Below, in pieces: positions 44,496 to 55,478 of a DNA stretch of 64,000 nucleotides. Origin of the DNA: Desulfocarbo indianensis. Lineage in GTDB: Bacteria; Desulfobacterota; Desulfarculia; Desulfarculales; Desulfarculaceae. How positions within the stretch are numbered: the first letter of the stretch is position 1; each line of letters begins with the position of its first letter. The notes beneath the pieces are model-generated. The model ran no database searches, was not told the DNA's origin, and saw only the letters and a list, made by a program, of their open reading frames with translations. The translations under genes were made by a program, and so were the position numbers. The stretch covers positions 514,726 through 578,725 of the forward strand of contig LBMP01000002.1 of NCBI GenBank assembly GCA_001184205.1. The letters are read 5' to 3'.

Positions 44496-47261
44496 GTGGC
44501 CACGAAAAAATTTGTGTACTTTTTTGGCGACGGCAAGGCTGACGGCTCGGCGGACATGAAAAACCTGCTTGGCGGCAAGGGCGCCAACATCGCCGAGATG
44601 ACAAATTTGGGCATACCGGTGCCGGCGGGCTTTACCATCACCACCGAAGTGTGCACCTATTACTACGACAAGGGTCATAAATACCCTCCCGGCCTCAAGG
44701 CCGAGGTGGAAAAGGCCTTGAAGCGGGTGGAAAAATGCATGGGCGCCAAGTTCGGCGACGCCAAGAACCCGCTTCTGGTTTCCTGCCGGTCCGGTGCCCG
44801 CATCTCCATGCCGGGCATGATGGACACGGTGCTCAACATCGGCCTCAACGACCAGACCATTAAGGGCGTCATCGAAAAGACCGGCAACGAGCGCTTCGCC
44901 TATGACGCCTACCGGCGCTTTGTGCATATGTACGGCGACGTGGTGATGGGCGTGCGGCCCAAAAGCGAAAAAGAGCACGAGCCTTTCGACGAGATCATGG
45001 ACAAGCTCAAGGCCCGCCGCAAGGTCAAGCTGGACACCGAGCTGACCGCCGAGGACCTGAAGGAGCTTGTTACCAAATACAAGGCCCTGATCAAGCAGCG
45101 CCTGGGCAAGCCTTTCCCGGAGCAGCCCATTGACCAGCTTTGGGGCGCCATCGGCGCGGTGTTCAGCTCCTGGAACGTGGCGCGGGCCATAAGCTACCGC
45201 CAAATCCACGGCATACCCGAGGATTGGGGCACCGCGGTCAACGTGCAGTCCATGGTGTTCGGCAACATGGGAGATGATTCCGCCACCGGCGTGGCCTTCA
45301 CCCGCGATCCGGCCACCGGCGAGAATTACTTCTACGGTGAATACCTGACCAACGCCCAGGGCGAGGACGTGGTGGCCGGCATCCGCACCCCCCAGCCCAT
45401 CAACCGGGCCAAAAAGGTGCCCAAGGGCATGAAGACCCTGGAAGAGGAGATGCCCAAGCTGTATCAGCAGCTGGCGGGCATCCGCAACCGCCTGGAAAAG
45501 CATTACCGCGAGATGCAGGACATCGAGTTCACCATCCAGCAGGGCAAGCTCTGGATGCTGCAAACCCGCACCGGCAAGCGCACCGCGGCGGCGGCCATCA
45601 AGATCGCGGTGGACATGGTGAAGGAGGGCCTGATCAAGAAGGACCAGGCGGTCATGCGGGTGGCGCCCGAGCAGATCGACCAGCTCCTGCACCCCACCCT
45701 GGACCCCAAGGCCGAGAAGGAGCGCATCGCCAAGGGCTTGCCCGCCTCGCCCGGCGCGGCGGTGGGCCAGGTGGTCTTCAGCGCCGAGGAGGCCGAGGCC
45801 TGGGCCAAGGAGGGCAAGCGGGTCATCCTGGTGCGCATCGAAACCAGCCCGGACGACATCCGCGGCATGAACGCGGCCGAGGGCATCCTCACCTCGCGGG
45901 GCGGCATGACCTCCCACGCGGCGGTGGTGGCCCGCGGCATGGGCAAATGCTGCGTGGCCGGGGCCGGCGACGTGGTGGTGGATTACAAGAAATCGCGTTT
46001 CGCGGCCGGCGGCAAGACCGTGAAGCAGGGCGACTGGATCAGCATGGACGGCAGCAAGGGCGAAGTCTACCTGGGCAAGGTGGCCAAGGTGGAGCCCAAG
46101 CTTACCGGCGATTTCGCCAGCTTCATGAAATGGGTCGATGAATACCGCCGGCTGGGCGTGCGCACCAACGCCGACACGCCGCACGACGCCGGCGTGGCGC
46201 GGGCCTTCGGGGCCGAGGGCATCGGCCTTTGCCGCACCGAGCACATGTTCTTCGAGGGCAAGCGCATCGACGCGGTGCGCGAGATGATCCTGGCCGAGGA
46301 CGTGGAGGGCCGCAAGAAAGCCCTGGCCAAGATCCTGCCCATGCAGAGGGACGATTTCATCGGCATTTTCACGGCCATGGCCGGCCTGCCCGTCACCATC
46401 CGCACCCTGGACCCGCCCTTGCACGAGTTCCTGCCCCACACCAGGGAGGAAATCGCGGCGCTGGCCAAGGACATGGGCGTCAAGCCGGCCCTGCTGAGCG
46501 CCAAGGTGGAATCCCTGGCCGAGGCCAACCCCATGCTGGGCCACCGCGGCTGCCGTCTGGGCATCGCCTATCCCGAGATAACCGAGATGCAGGCGCGCGC
46601 CATCTTCGAGGCGGCTTGCAAGGTGACCAAGCAGGGCAAGCGGGTCTATCCCGAGATCATGATTCCCCTGGTGGCCACGGTCAAGGAACTATCCCTGCAA
46701 AAGGCCATCGTGATCAAGACCGCCGAGGAGGTCATGAAGGCCCAGGGCGTCAAGATCAAATACCTGGTGGGCACCATGATCGAGCTGCCTCGGGCGGCGC
46801 TCACCGCCGGCGAAATCGCCGAGGAGGCGGAGTTCTTCTCCTTCGGCACCAACGACCTCACCCAGACCACCTTCGGCCTTTCCCGCGACGACGCGGGCAA
46901 GTTCCTGCCCATGTACGTGGACCAGGGCATTTTACCGGCCGATCCCTTCGTGAGCATCGACGTGGGCGGCGTGGGGCAACTGGTGGAGATGGGCGTGGCC
47001 AGGGGCCGCGCCACCCGCAAGGATTTGAAAGTGGGCATTTGCGGAGAGCACGGCGGCGATCCTGAGTCGGTGGTGTTTTGCCACAAGGCCGGGCTCAATT
47101 ACGTGAGCTGCTCGCCCTTCCGGGTGCCCATCGCCCGCCTGGCCGCCGCCCAGGCCTCGTTGCTGGAGGACGCGGCCGTCCCCAAGAAAAAGGCCGCCGC
47201 GCCCAAGAAGAAAGCCGCGGCTAAGAAGGCGGCCCCCAAGAAGAAAAGCGCCAAGAAGTAA
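44496..47261 (+). CDS. ppdK: Pyruvate, phosphate dikinase with lysine-rich C-terminal tail
   Basis: Interconverts pyruvate, ATP and Pi with PEP, AMP and PPi. The GTG start at 44496 has AGGGAGGA six bases upstream; the longer ORF start at 44400 adds non-conserved residues. At 921 aa it is longer than the usual 870-880. The ATP-grasp domain opens [15 protein letters not shown]. The phosphohistidine is H474 in [16 protein letters not shown] and the catalytic Cys is C849 in [11 protein letters not shown]. After the normal end ([16 protein letters not shown]) comes a tail of Lys/Ala/Pro repeats (47178-47258, 13 lysines), like the tails of histone H1-type proteins. It is monocistronic, with a strong terminator after it. 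Confidence 0.96.
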   Translation: MATKKFVYFFGDGKADGSADMKNLLGGKGANIAEMTNLGIPVPAGFTITTEVCTYYYDKGHKYPPGLKAEVEKALKRVEKCMGAKFGDAKNPLLVSCRSGARISMPGMMDTVLNIGLNDQTIKGVIEKTGNERFAYDAYRRFVHMYGDVVMGVRPKSEKEHEPFDEIMDKLKARRKVKLDTELTAEDLKELVTKYKALIKQRLGKPFPEQPIDQLWGAIGAVFSSWNVARAISYRQIHGIPEDWGTAVNVQSMVFGNMGDDSATGVAFTRDPATGENYFYGEYLTNAQGEDVVAGIRTPQPINRAKKVPKGMKTLEEEMPKLYQQLAGIRNRLEKHYREMQDIEFTIQQGKLWMLQTRTGKRTAAAAIKIAVDMVKEGLIKKDQAVMRVAPEQIDQLLHPTLDPKAEKERIAKGLPASPGAAVGQVVFSAEEAEAWAKEGKRVILVRIETSPDDIRGMNAAEGILTSRGGMTSHAAVVARGMGKCCVAGAGDVVVDYKKSRFAAGGKTVKQGDWISMDGSKGEVYLGKVAKVEPKLTGDFASFMKWVDEYRRLGVRTNADTPHDAGVARAFGAEGIGLCRTEHMFFEGKRIDAVREMILAEDVEGRKKALAKILPMQRDDFIGIFTAMAGLPVTIRTLDPPLHEFLPHTREEIAALAKDMGVKPALLSAKVESLAEANPMLGHRGCRLGIAYPEITEMQARAIFEAACKVTKQGKRVYPEIMIPLVATVKELSLQKAIVIKTAEEVMKAQGVKIKYLVGTMIELPRAALTAGEIAEEAEFFSFGTNDLTQTTFGLSRDDAGKFLPMYVDQGILPADPFVSIDVGGVGQLVEMGVARGRATRKDLKVGICGEHGGDPESVVFCHKAGLNYVSCSPFRVPIARLAAAQASLLEDAAVPKKKAAAPKKKAAAKKAAPKKKSAKK

Positions 47262-47279
47262 AGATTATTGCCTGGCACG

Positions 47280-47310
47280 CCGCGCCTCCTTTTCCTCAAA
47301 GGAGGCGCGG
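47280..47310 (+). terminator. Terminator between ppdK and fabH
   Basis: A perfect 13-bp stem CCGCGCCTCCTTT / AAAGGAGGCGCGG with a 5-nt loop, followed by a T-rich run (TTCGCTCTTGTT). Confidence 0.75.
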
Positions 47311-47336
47311 TTCGCTCTTGTTCCCCGGAGGAAGTG

Positions 47337-48320
47337 ATGGTTGCCATGCGCTTGGCCGGCAGCGGATCTTACCTGCCCGAAAAGATACTGACCAACCACG
47401 ATCTGGAAAAAACCCTGGACACCTCGCATGAGTGGATAGTCAAACGCACCGGCGTGGAGGAGCGCCGCATGGCCGCGCCCAGCGAAGCCACCTCCGACCT
47501 GGCCCTCAAGGCCAGCCGCCAGGCCCTGCAAGCGGCGGGCATCGAAGCCAAGGACCTGGACTACATAATAGTGGCCACCATCACCCCGGATACCTGCTGC
47601 CCGTCGGCGGCCAATTGGCTGCAAGCCAAGCTGGACGCCCCCCAGGCGGTTTCCTTCGACGTCACCGCGGCCTGCTCCGGCTTCATCTTCGCCCTGGACG
47701 TGGCCCGGCGCTATCTGGCCACCGGCGCCCGCAACGTGCTGGTGGCCGCCAGCGAGGTTATGAGCCGGGTGCAGGATTGGACCGATCGCTCCAACTGCAT
47801 CCTCTGGGGTGACGGTTGCGGCGCGGCCGTGTTGCAGGCAGACGGAGGCAAGCCCCGCTTCATCGATCTGTTCGTGGGCAGCGACGGCGCCCAGGGCGAG
47901 AATCTTCTCCTGCCGGGCGGCGGCTCCAAAACCACCCCCATCTCCCATGAGTCGGTGGACCAAAAGCGCCATACCTTGCGGATGATAGAGGCGGCGGCCA
48001 GCGTGCGGGTGGCGGTCAAGTATTTCGCCGACAGCGCCATCCGGGTGATAGAGGGGAACGGCTATTCCCTGGGCCAGGTGCGGCATTTCATCCCCCATCA
48101 AGCCAACCTGCGCATGCTGCAGGCGGTGGCCAAGCGCCTGGACGTGCCCTTTGAGAAATTCGTGGTCACCGTGGATAAATACGGCAACATCTCCAGCGCT
48201 TCCTGCGCCATCGCCCTGGACGAAGCCATCCGCTCCGGCCGCATCCAGCCCGGGGACCTGGTCTGCCTCACCGTGTTCGGCGGCGGCCTTACCTGGGGCG
48301 CGGCGCTCTTGGAATTCTGA
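47337..48320 (+). CDS. fabH: 3-oxoacyl-ACP synthase III
   Basis: Condenses acetyl-CoA (or another acyl-CoA) with malonyl-ACP to start fatty acid synthesis. 327 aa. The triad is intact: C113 in DVTAACSGF, His in FIPHQANLRM and Asn in KYGNISSAS. The substrate-entry motif DTSHEWIVKRTGVEERR is present. The ATG at 47337 has GGAGGAAG upstream; a second ATG three codons on is possible. It is alone, not with other fab genes, so it may be a second copy for branched or unusual primers. It converges on the histidine kinase. Confidence 0.94.
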   Translation: MVAMRLAGSGSYLPEKILTNHDLEKTLDTSHEWIVKRTGVEERRMAAPSEATSDLALKASRQALQAAGIEAKDLDYIIVATITPDTCCPSAANWLQAKLDAPQAVSFDVTAACSGFIFALDVARRYLATGARNVLVAASEVMSRVQDWTDRSNCILWGDGCGAAVLQADGGKPRFIDLFVGSDGAQGENLLLPGGGSKTTPISHESVDQKRHTLRMIEAAASVRVAVKYFADSAIRVIEGNGYSLGQVRHFIPHQANLRMLQAVAKRLDVPFEKFVVTVDKYGNISSASCAIALDEAIRSGRIQPGDLVCLTVFGGGLTWGAALLEF

Positions 48321-48364
48321 GCGGGTAACCCGGCGCGCGAAGGTCGAGGAGGGGTAGGGGCCGG

Positions 48365-48440
48365 CCGGCGGAAGCCGCCGGAACGGGGGAAGATCGCGCG
48401 GGGTAGGGCCACCGCCGCAGGCCATCAGGGGCCGCCCTAC
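48365..48440. terminator. Double hairpin between convergent fabH and kinase gene
   Basis: CCGGCGG-AAG-CCGCCGG (48365-48381) is followed by GTAGGGC (48403-48409) pairing with GCCCTAC (48434-48440). No clear T-tract is present; a bidirectional terminator region is likely. Confidence 0.4.
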
Positions 48441-48457
48441 GTCGTTGGAAGCGCTTA

Positions 48458-51400
48458 TCAGCCGCCGTCTCCTTGGTCCAGGGCGCTTCTGATGGCGCTC
48501 AACAGCTCGCCCGCCCGGTATGGCTTGGCCACGAATTTGGCGGCGCCCTCGGCCAGGGCGTCTTTGGTCTGGTCGCCGGCCAGGTAGCCGCTGGCGATGA
48601 CCACCTTGGCCTCCGGGTTTCGCTTAAGGATTTCCCGCAGGCACTTTCTCCCGCCCATGCCCGGCATGTTGAGGTCCAACACCACCAAATCCACCTCTCC
48701 CGGCCGGGACTCCAGCGCCCTTAGCGCCTCCTCGCCGCTGGAGGCCTTGAGCACCTTATAGCCCGCCATGGAGAGAATGCGTTTTCCCAACTCGCGGAGG
48801 GATTCCTCGTCATCCACCAGGAGGACGGTTTCCTGGCACTGGGCCGGCTTGAATGCCTGCTCCAGGGTGGCAGCGGCGGGTTGCTCGCGGTGGTCCAGGG
48901 GAAAGAAGATGTTGAAGGTGGTGCCCCAGCCCGGCCGGCTGTGGCATTGAATATGGCCGCGATGGTCCTTGACTATGCCGTACACCATGGAAAGCCCCAG
49001 GCCGGTGCCCTTGCCCACTTCTTTGGTGGTGAAAAAGGGATCGAAGATGTGTTCCATGGTCTTTTGGTCTATGCCCTGGCCCGTGTCCACCACGGTTAAT
49101 TGAATGTAATCACCGGAAAAAACCGCGCCGCAGGCCTGGCAGGTCCGTTCCCGGGCCGAAATCAGCGCGGTGCCGAAATAAAGTTGGCCGCCGCCCGGCA
49201 TGGCGTCGGCGGCGTTGCTGGCCAGGTTTATGAGCACCTGGCCCACTTGGTTGGAATCAGCCCTCACCGGCGGCAGATCCTCGGCCAGGTTGGTGCGGAT
49301 GTCTATCATTTTGGGCAAGGTGCGGTGGAGCACCGCTACGGCGTCCAGAATTTCGGCGTTGAGGTCCAGCGGCTGGAAATTATGCTCGACCTTGCGGCTG
49401 AAGGTGAGGATTTGCCTGACCAGATCCCGGGCCCGCTGGGCCGAGCGGATGATCTGGGCCATGTCTTGCGTATCCTGGCCCCGGCGCCTGGCGGCTTCCA
49501 GGGCCAATTCGGCGTAGCCCACGATGGCGGCCAGGATATTGTTGAAATCGTGGGCTATGCCGCCGGCCAGCACGCCCAGGGCCTCCATCTTCTGGGCCTG
49601 GCGCAGCTGCATCTCCAGATTGGCCCTTTCCCGCTCGGCGTTAATCTGCTCGGTGACGTCGCGGGCCACCGCGTAGATAAGCTCTTCCTCTTTCGAGGAC
49701 ACGGCGACCCAGGACAGCCAGCGGTAGTTGCCTTCCTTGGCGCGGTAGCGGTTTACGAAGTTGAAGACCGGCTCGCCCATGGCCAGCTGGGCCATCCTTT
49801 GCCGGGTGTCTTCCCGATCCTCGGGATGCACCAGTTCCAGGAAGGGCCGCGCCAACAGTTCCGTTGCGCCGCAGCCCAGAGCTTTCGGCATGGAGGGGTT
49901 TATCCGGAGGAAATGACCGGCAAAGTTGGCAATGCACAGGATTTCCGGGGAAATGTTGAAAAAATGGTCCAGCTGCATTTGCGAGCGCTTGGCCTCGGTG
50001 AGCTTTTGGAAATATATGGAAACGCCCTCGGCGGAGGGAAAGGCGCGGACCCCGTACCAGTGTTCGGGAGAGTCGTCGGGGAAACGGGCCTCGAATTGCT
50101 GGCTGGCGCGCCGCCGCAGGGCTTGCAGGCATTTTTGGGCGAAGAGGCTCCGCCGGGTTCCGGGAAACACCTGAAAAAAGTCTCGACCGATAACCTCTTC
50201 GGCCTTGCGGGCCAGAAGCTGCTCGGCGGCTTTGTTGAAATAGGTGATCCTGTGATCGCGGTCCATGGAGAAGAATCCGTCGCTTATGCTTTCCAGCAGG
50301 CTCTGGTTGCGCTGGTGCGCGGTGAGCAACTCGGCCTGGGCTTGCTTGCGCTCGGTGATGTCCTCGGCTATGCCGGCCACCCGGTATATGCGGCCCTCGT
50401 GATTGCGCACCGGGAAATACCTGGCTTCTATCCAGCGCACCGAGCCGTCGCCCCGCCGCACCCGGTATTGGGGAAATATCCCGGCGGTAAGTTCATCTTT
50501 TTGCAGGCCGTCAAAATAGTCCATCACCGCCTGCCGGTCTTGGGCCGGCAAGGACTCCATCCAGGATAGGGGCTTCTGGTAGAGAGTCTCGACCGGCCGC
50601 TGCCAGACCTCCTCGTAGGCGGGGCTCACGTAATGGATGGTCTGCCAATCCGTGTCAACCAGCCAGAACACCTCGCGGATGCCTTCGGCGATCTGGCGGA
50701 AGCGCTCCTCGCTTTCGGCCAGGGCCCGTTCCATTTCCTTGCGGCCGGTGACGTCGCTCAAGAGGCTCAAGGCGGCCGGCTTTCTTTCCCATTGGATGAG
50801 CACCACGTTGATTTGCAGCCATTTGAGCCGGCCGCTTTTATCCAGGATGCGGAACTCGTAGGATTCCGGCGTGGGCCGGCCGGACATTCTGGTCTGGTGC
50901 CTTTCCACCACCATCCGCCGGTCGGCGGGGTGAATGGTTTCCTTGAAATCCAGCGCCGCCAGCTCGTCTTCGGCATAGCCGGTGATCTCCAGCATTTTTT
51001 CATTGAAGAGCTTGGTCTTGCCGTTCTGGAACACCGCCACGCCCTCGCTGGCGTTTTCCACCAACAGCCGGTAACGGGCCTCGCTTTCCGATAATTGCCT
51101 TTTGGCCTTCTCGAAGTGGGCCAAGAGCGCGCCCAGGGCCACGATGACCTCCAGGGCCGCGCCCAAGAGAAAGCCCCAGGGCGCGGCCCAGGTCAGGCCC
51201 CGCAGAAAGGGATAGTTTAATTTGTGCAGGCCCCATATCACAAAGGCCACGCCGGTGATCCGGGCGGGGAGGCCGGTCAGCTCCTTTTGCCTGAGCCACA
51301 AAACGCCCGACCGCCCGTAGGCCAGCCCCTGGAAAATGAAACACGGCAGGGCGGTCCACATGAAGGAAAGCTTTAAGTAAATGGCCAGGCTGGCGGCGAT

Positions 51401-51709
51401 GGCCACCAGGGCCGTGAGCAGGGCCCAAAAGGGCGACATCCTGGCCCCCACCAGGGCATGAGAACCCCAGAGCAGCAAAAAGGCGCTGCCCAGGGCGCTG
51501 AGCTGCACGCCGACCGAGGCCGCCAGCGCTCCGGGCCACCAGCCCAGCCCGATTTCGAAAACGAAACGCAGGCAATACAACCCCCAGGCCGCGGTCCAGA
51601 GGCCGAGGCCCGGCTGCCTTTCCTTGCAATGGAGATAGAGAAAAACCAGGACAAGGATAATGCTGCCCGAAAGCGTGGCCACGATAGCCGGTATTATCCA
51701 ACCAGGCAA
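48458..51709 (-). CDS. Multi-PAS hybrid histidine kinase with receiver domain
   Basis: 1083 aa membrane sensor. About seven hydrophobic helices (residues 5-205) are followed by four PAS/PAC units (starting near [56 protein letters not shown]). HisKA has the phospho-His in [20 protein letters not shown]. The HATPase has [23 protein letters not shown] and [13 protein letters not shown]. The C-terminal REC domain has DDE and the acceptor Asp in [14 protein letters not shown] CxxC pair ([12 protein letters not shown]) sits in the HATPase. No DNA-binding output is fused and no partner regulator is adjacent, so the receiver may be autoregulatory or act through a remote phosphotransfer protein. Confidence 0.93.
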   Translation of the reverse strand: MPGWIIPAIVATLSGSIILVLVFLYLHCKERQPGLGLWTAAWGLYCLRFVFEIGLGWWPGALAASVGVQLSALGSAFLLLWGSHALVGARMSPFWALLTALVAIAASLAIYLKLSFMWTALPCFIFQGLAYGRSGVLWLRQKELTGLPARITGVAFVIWGLHKLNYPFLRGLTWAAPWGFLLGAALEVIVALGALLAHFEKAKRQLSESEARYRLLVENASEGVAVFQNGKTKLFNEKMLEITGYAEDELAALDFKETIHPADRRMVVERHQTRMSGRPTPESYEFRILDKSGRLKWLQINVVLIQWERKPAALSLLSDVTGRKEMERALAESEERFRQIAEGIREVFWLVDTDWQTIHYVSPAYEEVWQRPVETLYQKPLSWMESLPAQDRQAVMDYFDGLQKDELTAGIFPQYRVRRGDGSVRWIEARYFPVRNHEGRIYRVAGIAEDITERKQAQAELLTAHQRNQSLLESISDGFFSMDRDHRITYFNKAAEQLLARKAEEVIGRDFFQVFPGTRRSLFAQKCLQALRRRASQQFEARFPDDSPEHWYGVRAFPSAEGVSIYFQKLTEAKRSQMQLDHFFNISPEILCIANFAGHFLRINPSMPKALGCGATELLARPFLELVHPEDREDTRQRMAQLAMGEPVFNFVNRYRAKEGNYRWLSWVAVSSKEEELIYAVARDVTEQINAERERANLEMQLRQAQKMEALGVLAGGIAHDFNNILAAIVGYAELALEAARRRGQDTQDMAQIIRSAQRARDLVRQILTFSRKVEHNFQPLDLNAEILDAVAVLHRTLPKMIDIRTNLAEDLPPVRADSNQVGQVLINLASNAADAMPGGGQLYFGTALISARERTCQACGAVFSGDYIQLTVVDTGQGIDQKTMEHIFDPFFTTKEVGKGTGLGLSMVYGIVKDHRGHIQCHSRPGWGTTFNIFFPLDHREQPAAATLEQAFKPAQCQETVLLVDDEESLRELGKRILSMAGYKVLKASSGEEALRALESRPGEVDLVVLDLNMPGMGGRKCLREILKRNPEAKVVIASGYLAGDQTKDALAEGAAKFVAKPYRAGELLSAIRSALDQGDGG

Positions 51710-52183
51710 GCGGTCCTCTTTCCGTGCAGGCTCTGATTGTTAGTTAACCAGTGCGGACGGTTCCCCGTTACGAATTTGTCATCCCACTACCAGCATACTA
51801 GCTGCTAATCTGCCAGGTCAATTTCCTCAAACGACACTTTTGGTGAGCCGGGACACCCGCCCGGCTCACGCGGACTCCATGGCCGGGTCAGGGCCGTAAA
51901 AAGATTTGGGGTTGCATTTGGCGTAAGCCATGTATTAAATTATATCACATATCAACATTAATTAACGAGTAGCGTTAAAAATGGATGCATTGCCAAGCTG
52001 TCTTTCAGGCCCGCGCCGCGCTTGCTTTTCAAAGGCGCACCGCAGCGAATGGGCCGGGCGGCCCCGCCAGGAACGGCATCCGGAATCACCTGGCGCGGAG
52101 CCGGCCTTGTCCCGGCCGAATGCCCAGCGACGCGGTCATGACGTTTTTAATAAAACCCCAAACTACCTGCAGGAGAGACTGAG
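51710..52183 (+). other. 474-bp gene-free region upstream of the CoA-ligase/TAXI operon
   Basis: An AT-rich island (about 51900-51980) contains a possible sigma-70 promoter: TTGCAT (51912-51917), 17-bp spacer, TTAAAT (51935-51940). If used it gives a leader of about 240 nt before the TTG start at 52184. Short ORFs near 51981-52187 have no ribosome site or recognisable product. I see no other feature. Confidence 0.4.
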
Positions 52184-53713
52184 TTGAACGTAGGCTACCT
52201 ACTGGCCAACACCGCGGCCAGGGAACCCCAATCCCTGGCCTTGGTTTCCCGGCAAGGCCGACAAAGTTTCGCTCAATTGGAAGACCGGGTGTCCCGCTTG
52301 GCGGGGGCCATGCTGGCCAAGGGGCTCAAGCCCGGCCAGAGGGTGGGGATATTGTTTTTCAATGGGGCCCATTTCGTGGAGACCTATTTCGCGGCGCTCA
52401 GGGTGGGCCTGGTGGCCGTGCCGGTCAATTTCCGGCTGGTCGGCCGGGAAATGGCTTTTGTCCTGAACGATTCGCAGACTGATGCCCTGTTTTTCGGGGC
52501 CGAGTTCGCCGAGGCCGTGGCCAACACCGCCGCCCGCCTGGAGACCGTGCGCTTTTTCGTGAGCCCCGGCGGGCAGGGTCCCGACCCCTGCCACGACTAT
52601 GAGAGCTTTCTGGCCGCGGGCCAGCCCCGGCCCCTTAACACGGCGATCATGGAAGACGACCCTTGCCAGATCATGTACACCTCCGGCACCACGGGGCTGC
52701 CCAAGGGCGCGGTGATAAACCACCGCAACGTGCTGTGGAACCTCTGCAACACCATGCATGGCCGCCAGGACTCGCGGGGGCAGATTTCCATCATCGTGGG
52801 GCCCCTCTACCACACCGCCGCTCTCAACAACCACCTGACCATCCAGGTCGCCCTGGGCGGGGCCTGCGTGTTGGTGGAGAAGTTCGACGCCCAGGAACTG
52901 CTGGAAATAATACAGCGCGAAAAAGCCACGGTGATCTCGGGCTCGCCGGCCATGTATCTCTTGCTGATGCAGCAAGCCAAGGCCGGGGCTTACGACACCT
53001 CCAGCATCAGCAAATGCACCGCCGGCGCGGACAAGCTGCCCATGGAGGCCAAGCGGCGGCTTCTGGAGTTTTTCCCCAACATCAGCGGGGTATTCGACGT
53101 TTACGGCTGCACCGAGGCCTCGCCCACCATAACCATCCTGAACGCGGCCGACAGCCTGCGCAAGGACCTTTCGGTGGGCCTGCCCGTGCCGTTTCTGAAC
53201 GCCAAGCTGGTCGACGAGTTGGGCCGGGAAGTGGGCCCCGACGAGGTCGGCGAGATAATCTGCAAGGGCCCCAACGTGATGACCGGCTATCACCAGAAGC
53301 CCGAGGCCACGGCCGAGGTCCTGCGCGACGGCTGGCTGTACACGGGCGATTTGGCCCGGCGCGACCACGAGGGCTTTTTCTATATCGTGGACCGCAAGAA
53401 GGACATGCTGGTCAGCGGCGGGGAGAATATATACCCCCGCGAAGTGGAGGAGATAATCTTCACCCACCCGGCGGTGGCCGACGTGGCGGTGGTGGGGGCG
53501 CCTGACGAGCTGTGGGGCGAAAGCGTGCAGGCCTTCGTGGCCTTGAAAGCGGGCATGAGCGCCACGGCCGAGGAAATAATCGATCTGTGCAAGGAGAACC
53601 TGGCTTCCTACAAAAAGCCGCGCAAAGTCAGTTTCGTGGCGGAGATTCCGCGCAACGCCTCAGGGAAAACGCTCAAGTATCAACTGCGCGAAAAGGCCGC
53701 GACACAAGAATAG
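52184..53713 (+). CDS. AMP-dependent acyl-CoA synthetase (ligase 1)
   Basis: 509 aa adenylate-forming enzyme that activates a carboxylic acid to its CoA thioester. The core motifs are YTSGTTGLPKGA, DVYGCTEASP, YTGDLARRDHEG, RKKDMLVSGGENIYP and the A10 lysine in RNASGKTLKYQLRE. The start is TTG at 52184 with AGGAGAG seven bases upstream. It heads the operon that continues with the TAXI-TRAP transporter, so it likely activates the imported acid. A long-chain, aryl or dicarboxylic substrate cannot be distinguished from motifs. Confidence 0.93.
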   Translation: MNVGYLLANTAAREPQSLALVSRQGRQSFAQLEDRVSRLAGAMLAKGLKPGQRVGILFFNGAHFVETYFAALRVGLVAVPVNFRLVGREMAFVLNDSQTDALFFGAEFAEAVANTAARLETVRFFVSPGGQGPDPCHDYESFLAAGQPRPLNTAIMEDDPCQIMYTSGTTGLPKGAVINHRNVLWNLCNTMHGRQDSRGQISIIVGPLYHTAALNNHLTIQVALGGACVLVEKFDAQELLEIIQREKATVISGSPAMYLLLMQQAKAGAYDTSSISKCTAGADKLPMEAKRRLLEFFPNISGVFDVYGCTEASPTITILNAADSLRKDLSVGLPVPFLNAKLVDELGREVGPDEVGEIICKGPNVMTGYHQKPEATAEVLRDGWLYTGDLARRDHEGFFYIVDRKKDMLVSGGENIYPREVEEIIFTHPAVADVAVVGAPDELWGESVQAFVALKAGMSATAEEIIDLCKENLASYKKPRKVSFVAEIPRNASGKTLKYQLREKAATQE

Positions 53714-53808
53714 CGGGGCATGGCTTTGACTGCGAAAGGAGGCGATTCCGGGCCTGCCCAAAAAGACGTATAGCAATCCGCCGGCCGGCGGAGTGCGGAA
53801 AACTGGGA

Positions 53809-53857
53809 GGCCGTTGCCGGCTTTCCACACCAGCAGGCGGGCGCGCCGGCAACGGCC
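53809..53857 (+). promoter_or_regulatory. Long-stem hairpin before the TAXI binding-protein gene
   Basis: GGCCGTTGCCGGC (53809-53821) pairs perfectly with 53845-53857 (13 bp) around a 23-nt loop. A 16-bp perfect palindrome TCCGCCGGCCGGCGGA lies at 53777-53792. There is no T-tract. It may slow transcription or shield the 5' end of the binding-protein mRNA. Confidence 0.5.
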
Positions 53858-53888
53858 CGCTTGCAAACCAGCTCCTGGGAGGGACGTG

Positions 53889-54875
53889 ATGTATTTCAAG
53901 AAGAGCAGTGGAAAAATAGTGGCTTGCTTGGCGGTTTTCGTTCTGTGCCTCGCCCTGGCGGCGCCGGCCCTGGCCGAAGACGAGAGGCTGTCCATCGGCA
54001 CCGCATCCACGGGCGGAACCTGGTATCCCCTGGGAGGCGGTGTGGCCAACATGATCAATAAATACGTGAAAGGCTACTACGCCTCGGCGCATCCCTCGGG
54101 GGCCTCCATCGAGAATATCCGCAACGTGATGAAGGGCAACGACGCGCTGGCGCTTTCCATGCCCGACGCGGCCTTTTACGCCTATACCGGCCAGGAGGTT
54201 TTCAAGGACAATCCCCAAAAGGACCTGAGGGCCCTGTTCTCCACCTATCCCATCGACATCCAGATTTTCGTCCTTGATGAATCACCCATTAAAAAGATCG
54301 GCGACATTAAAGCCCACAAAGGACTGAAGGTGGCCTTGGGCGCTCCGGGTTCCGGCACCGAGGCCATGGCCCGTTACGTCCTGGGCGTCTACGGCATCAC
54401 CTACGACGACATCGACGAGCAGTTCCTTTCGGCCACCGAGACCTCGGCGGCCATGAAGGACGGCAACATAGACGTGGGCATCGTGACCCTGGGCACGCCG
54501 GCCCCCACCCTGGTGGATTTGGCCACCCAGCGCAAAATCCGCTTCCTCGACATCGAGCCCGAGGTGGCCAGGAAGATCAACAAGAGCTTCCCCGCCTATT
54601 ACCCGCGCACCATCAAGGCCGGAACCTACAGGGACATGGCCGCGCCGCATCACACCCTGGCTTGGATGGGCATCTTCGTCGTCAGCAAGGATATGAAAGA
54701 CCAGCTGGCCTATGACATCCTGAAGGCGGTGTTCGACCACAAGGACGAACTGGATCAGATTCACGCCAAGTTCAAGCTCATGGGCTTGCAGACCGCCACC
54801 GTGGGCATCCCGATCCTGCTGCATCCCGGCGCTGAGAAGTACTTCAAGGAAAAGGGCGTGATCAGGGAACGCTAG
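53889..54875 (+). CDS. TAXI-family TRAP solute-binding protein
   Basis: 328 aa periplasmic receptor. It has a signal peptide (IVACLAVFVLCLALAAPALAE) and the TAXI signature RLSIGTASTGGTWYPLGGGVANMINK at the mature N-terminus. VALGAPGSGTEAMARYVL and MKDGNIDVGIVTLGTPAP follow. The ATG at 53889 has GGGAGGG upstream. It works with the fused permease at 55538. TAXI receptors bind small acids such as glutamate, 2-oxoglutarate or aromatic acids; flanking CoA ligases point to an acid that is activated after uptake. Confidence 0.93.
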   Translation: MYFKKSSGKIVACLAVFVLCLALAAPALAEDERLSIGTASTGGTWYPLGGGVANMINKYVKGYYASAHPSGASIENIRNVMKGNDALALSMPDAAFYAYTGQEVFKDNPQKDLRALFSTYPIDIQIFVLDESPIKKIGDIKAHKGLKVALGAPGSGTEAMARYVLGVYGITYDDIDEQFLSATETSAAMKDGNIDVGIVTLGTPAPTLVDLATQRKIRFLDIEPEVARKINKSFPAYYPRTIKAGTYRDMAAPHHTLAWMGIFVVSKDMKDQLAYDILKAVFDHKDELDQIHAKFKLMGLQTATVGIPILLHPGAEKYFKEKGVIRER

Positions 54876-54889
54876 GCCCCTAAAGCGGC

Positions 54890-55471
54890 ATGAACGACAA
54901 AGCTCAAATAAACGGCCCGGCGCGGCCCGCCCCTTCCCCTGGGAAGGGCCGCGCCGCGGGCCGGATTTGGGTTCTGGTTTTGGCCTTGGCCATACTGACG
55001 GGGGGACTGTTTTGGGCCCATTACGCCAACCAGCCGGAATTTTGCCTGGCGGTGCGGGAAGCGGACACCGGCAAGGTTCTGACTCTATATCCGGCCCGGC
55101 CCGGCCAGGAGTTCACCTTGTGGTTTCTGCACTCCTATGACCGGGCCTTTTTCGCCGAACATTACCGGCTGGAGGCGCCAGGCCGCATCGTGCTTACGCA
55201 TATGACTTTCAAGTCCAACCTGAATGGCGAAGGCTTCGAATACAGCGACTTTCATCTGCGCGCCGACGGCGTGGGTGAGCTGAGGAACATCAACGAGCCC
55301 CGAGGAAAGGTGGACTTCCGCTTGGGCTCCCCGGACATGGCCAACCACACCTTGATTTTGAACGGGGAACGCTTCCCCCTATGCGCCGTGGCCATGCCGG
55401 GGGCCCTTATCAATCTGGAGGCCGCCCAGGCGCCGCGCTGGCGCCTGTGGTGGAATATACCGGGCCTATAG
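54890..55471 (+). CDS. DUF1850 protein
   Basis: 193 aa with one N-terminal membrane anchor (IWVLVLALAILTGGLFW) and a periplasmic domain containing FTLWFLHSYDRAFFAEHYRLE and GELRNINEPRGKVDFRLGS. DUF1850 genes are regularly found between TAXI receptor and fused TRAP permease genes, as here. An accessory role in transport is assumed but unproven. It starts 15 bp after the receptor gene and ends just before an intra-operon terminator. Confidence 0.85.
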   Translation: MNDKAQINGPARPAPSPGKGRAAGRIWVLVLALAILTGGLFWAHYANQPEFCLAVREADTGKVLTLYPARPGQEFTLWFLHSYDRAFFAEHYRLEAPGRIVLTHMTFKSNLNGEGFEYSDFHLRADGVGELRNINEPRGKVDFRLGSPDMANHTLILNGERFPLCAVAMPGALINLEAAQAPRWRLWWNIPGL

Positions 55472-55478
55472 CGGCCCG

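Noticed and set aside
51905-51922. Possible sigma-54 promoter (GG-N10-GC) upstream of the CoA-ligase operon
   Set aside because: Only the GG and GC dinucleotides fit; the -24 and -12 blocks otherwise mismatch.
51981-52187. Two overlapping 65-68-codon frames before CoA ligase 1
   Set aside because: No ribosome site, no signal peptide or motif, Arg/Pro-rich composition; treated as leader DNA.
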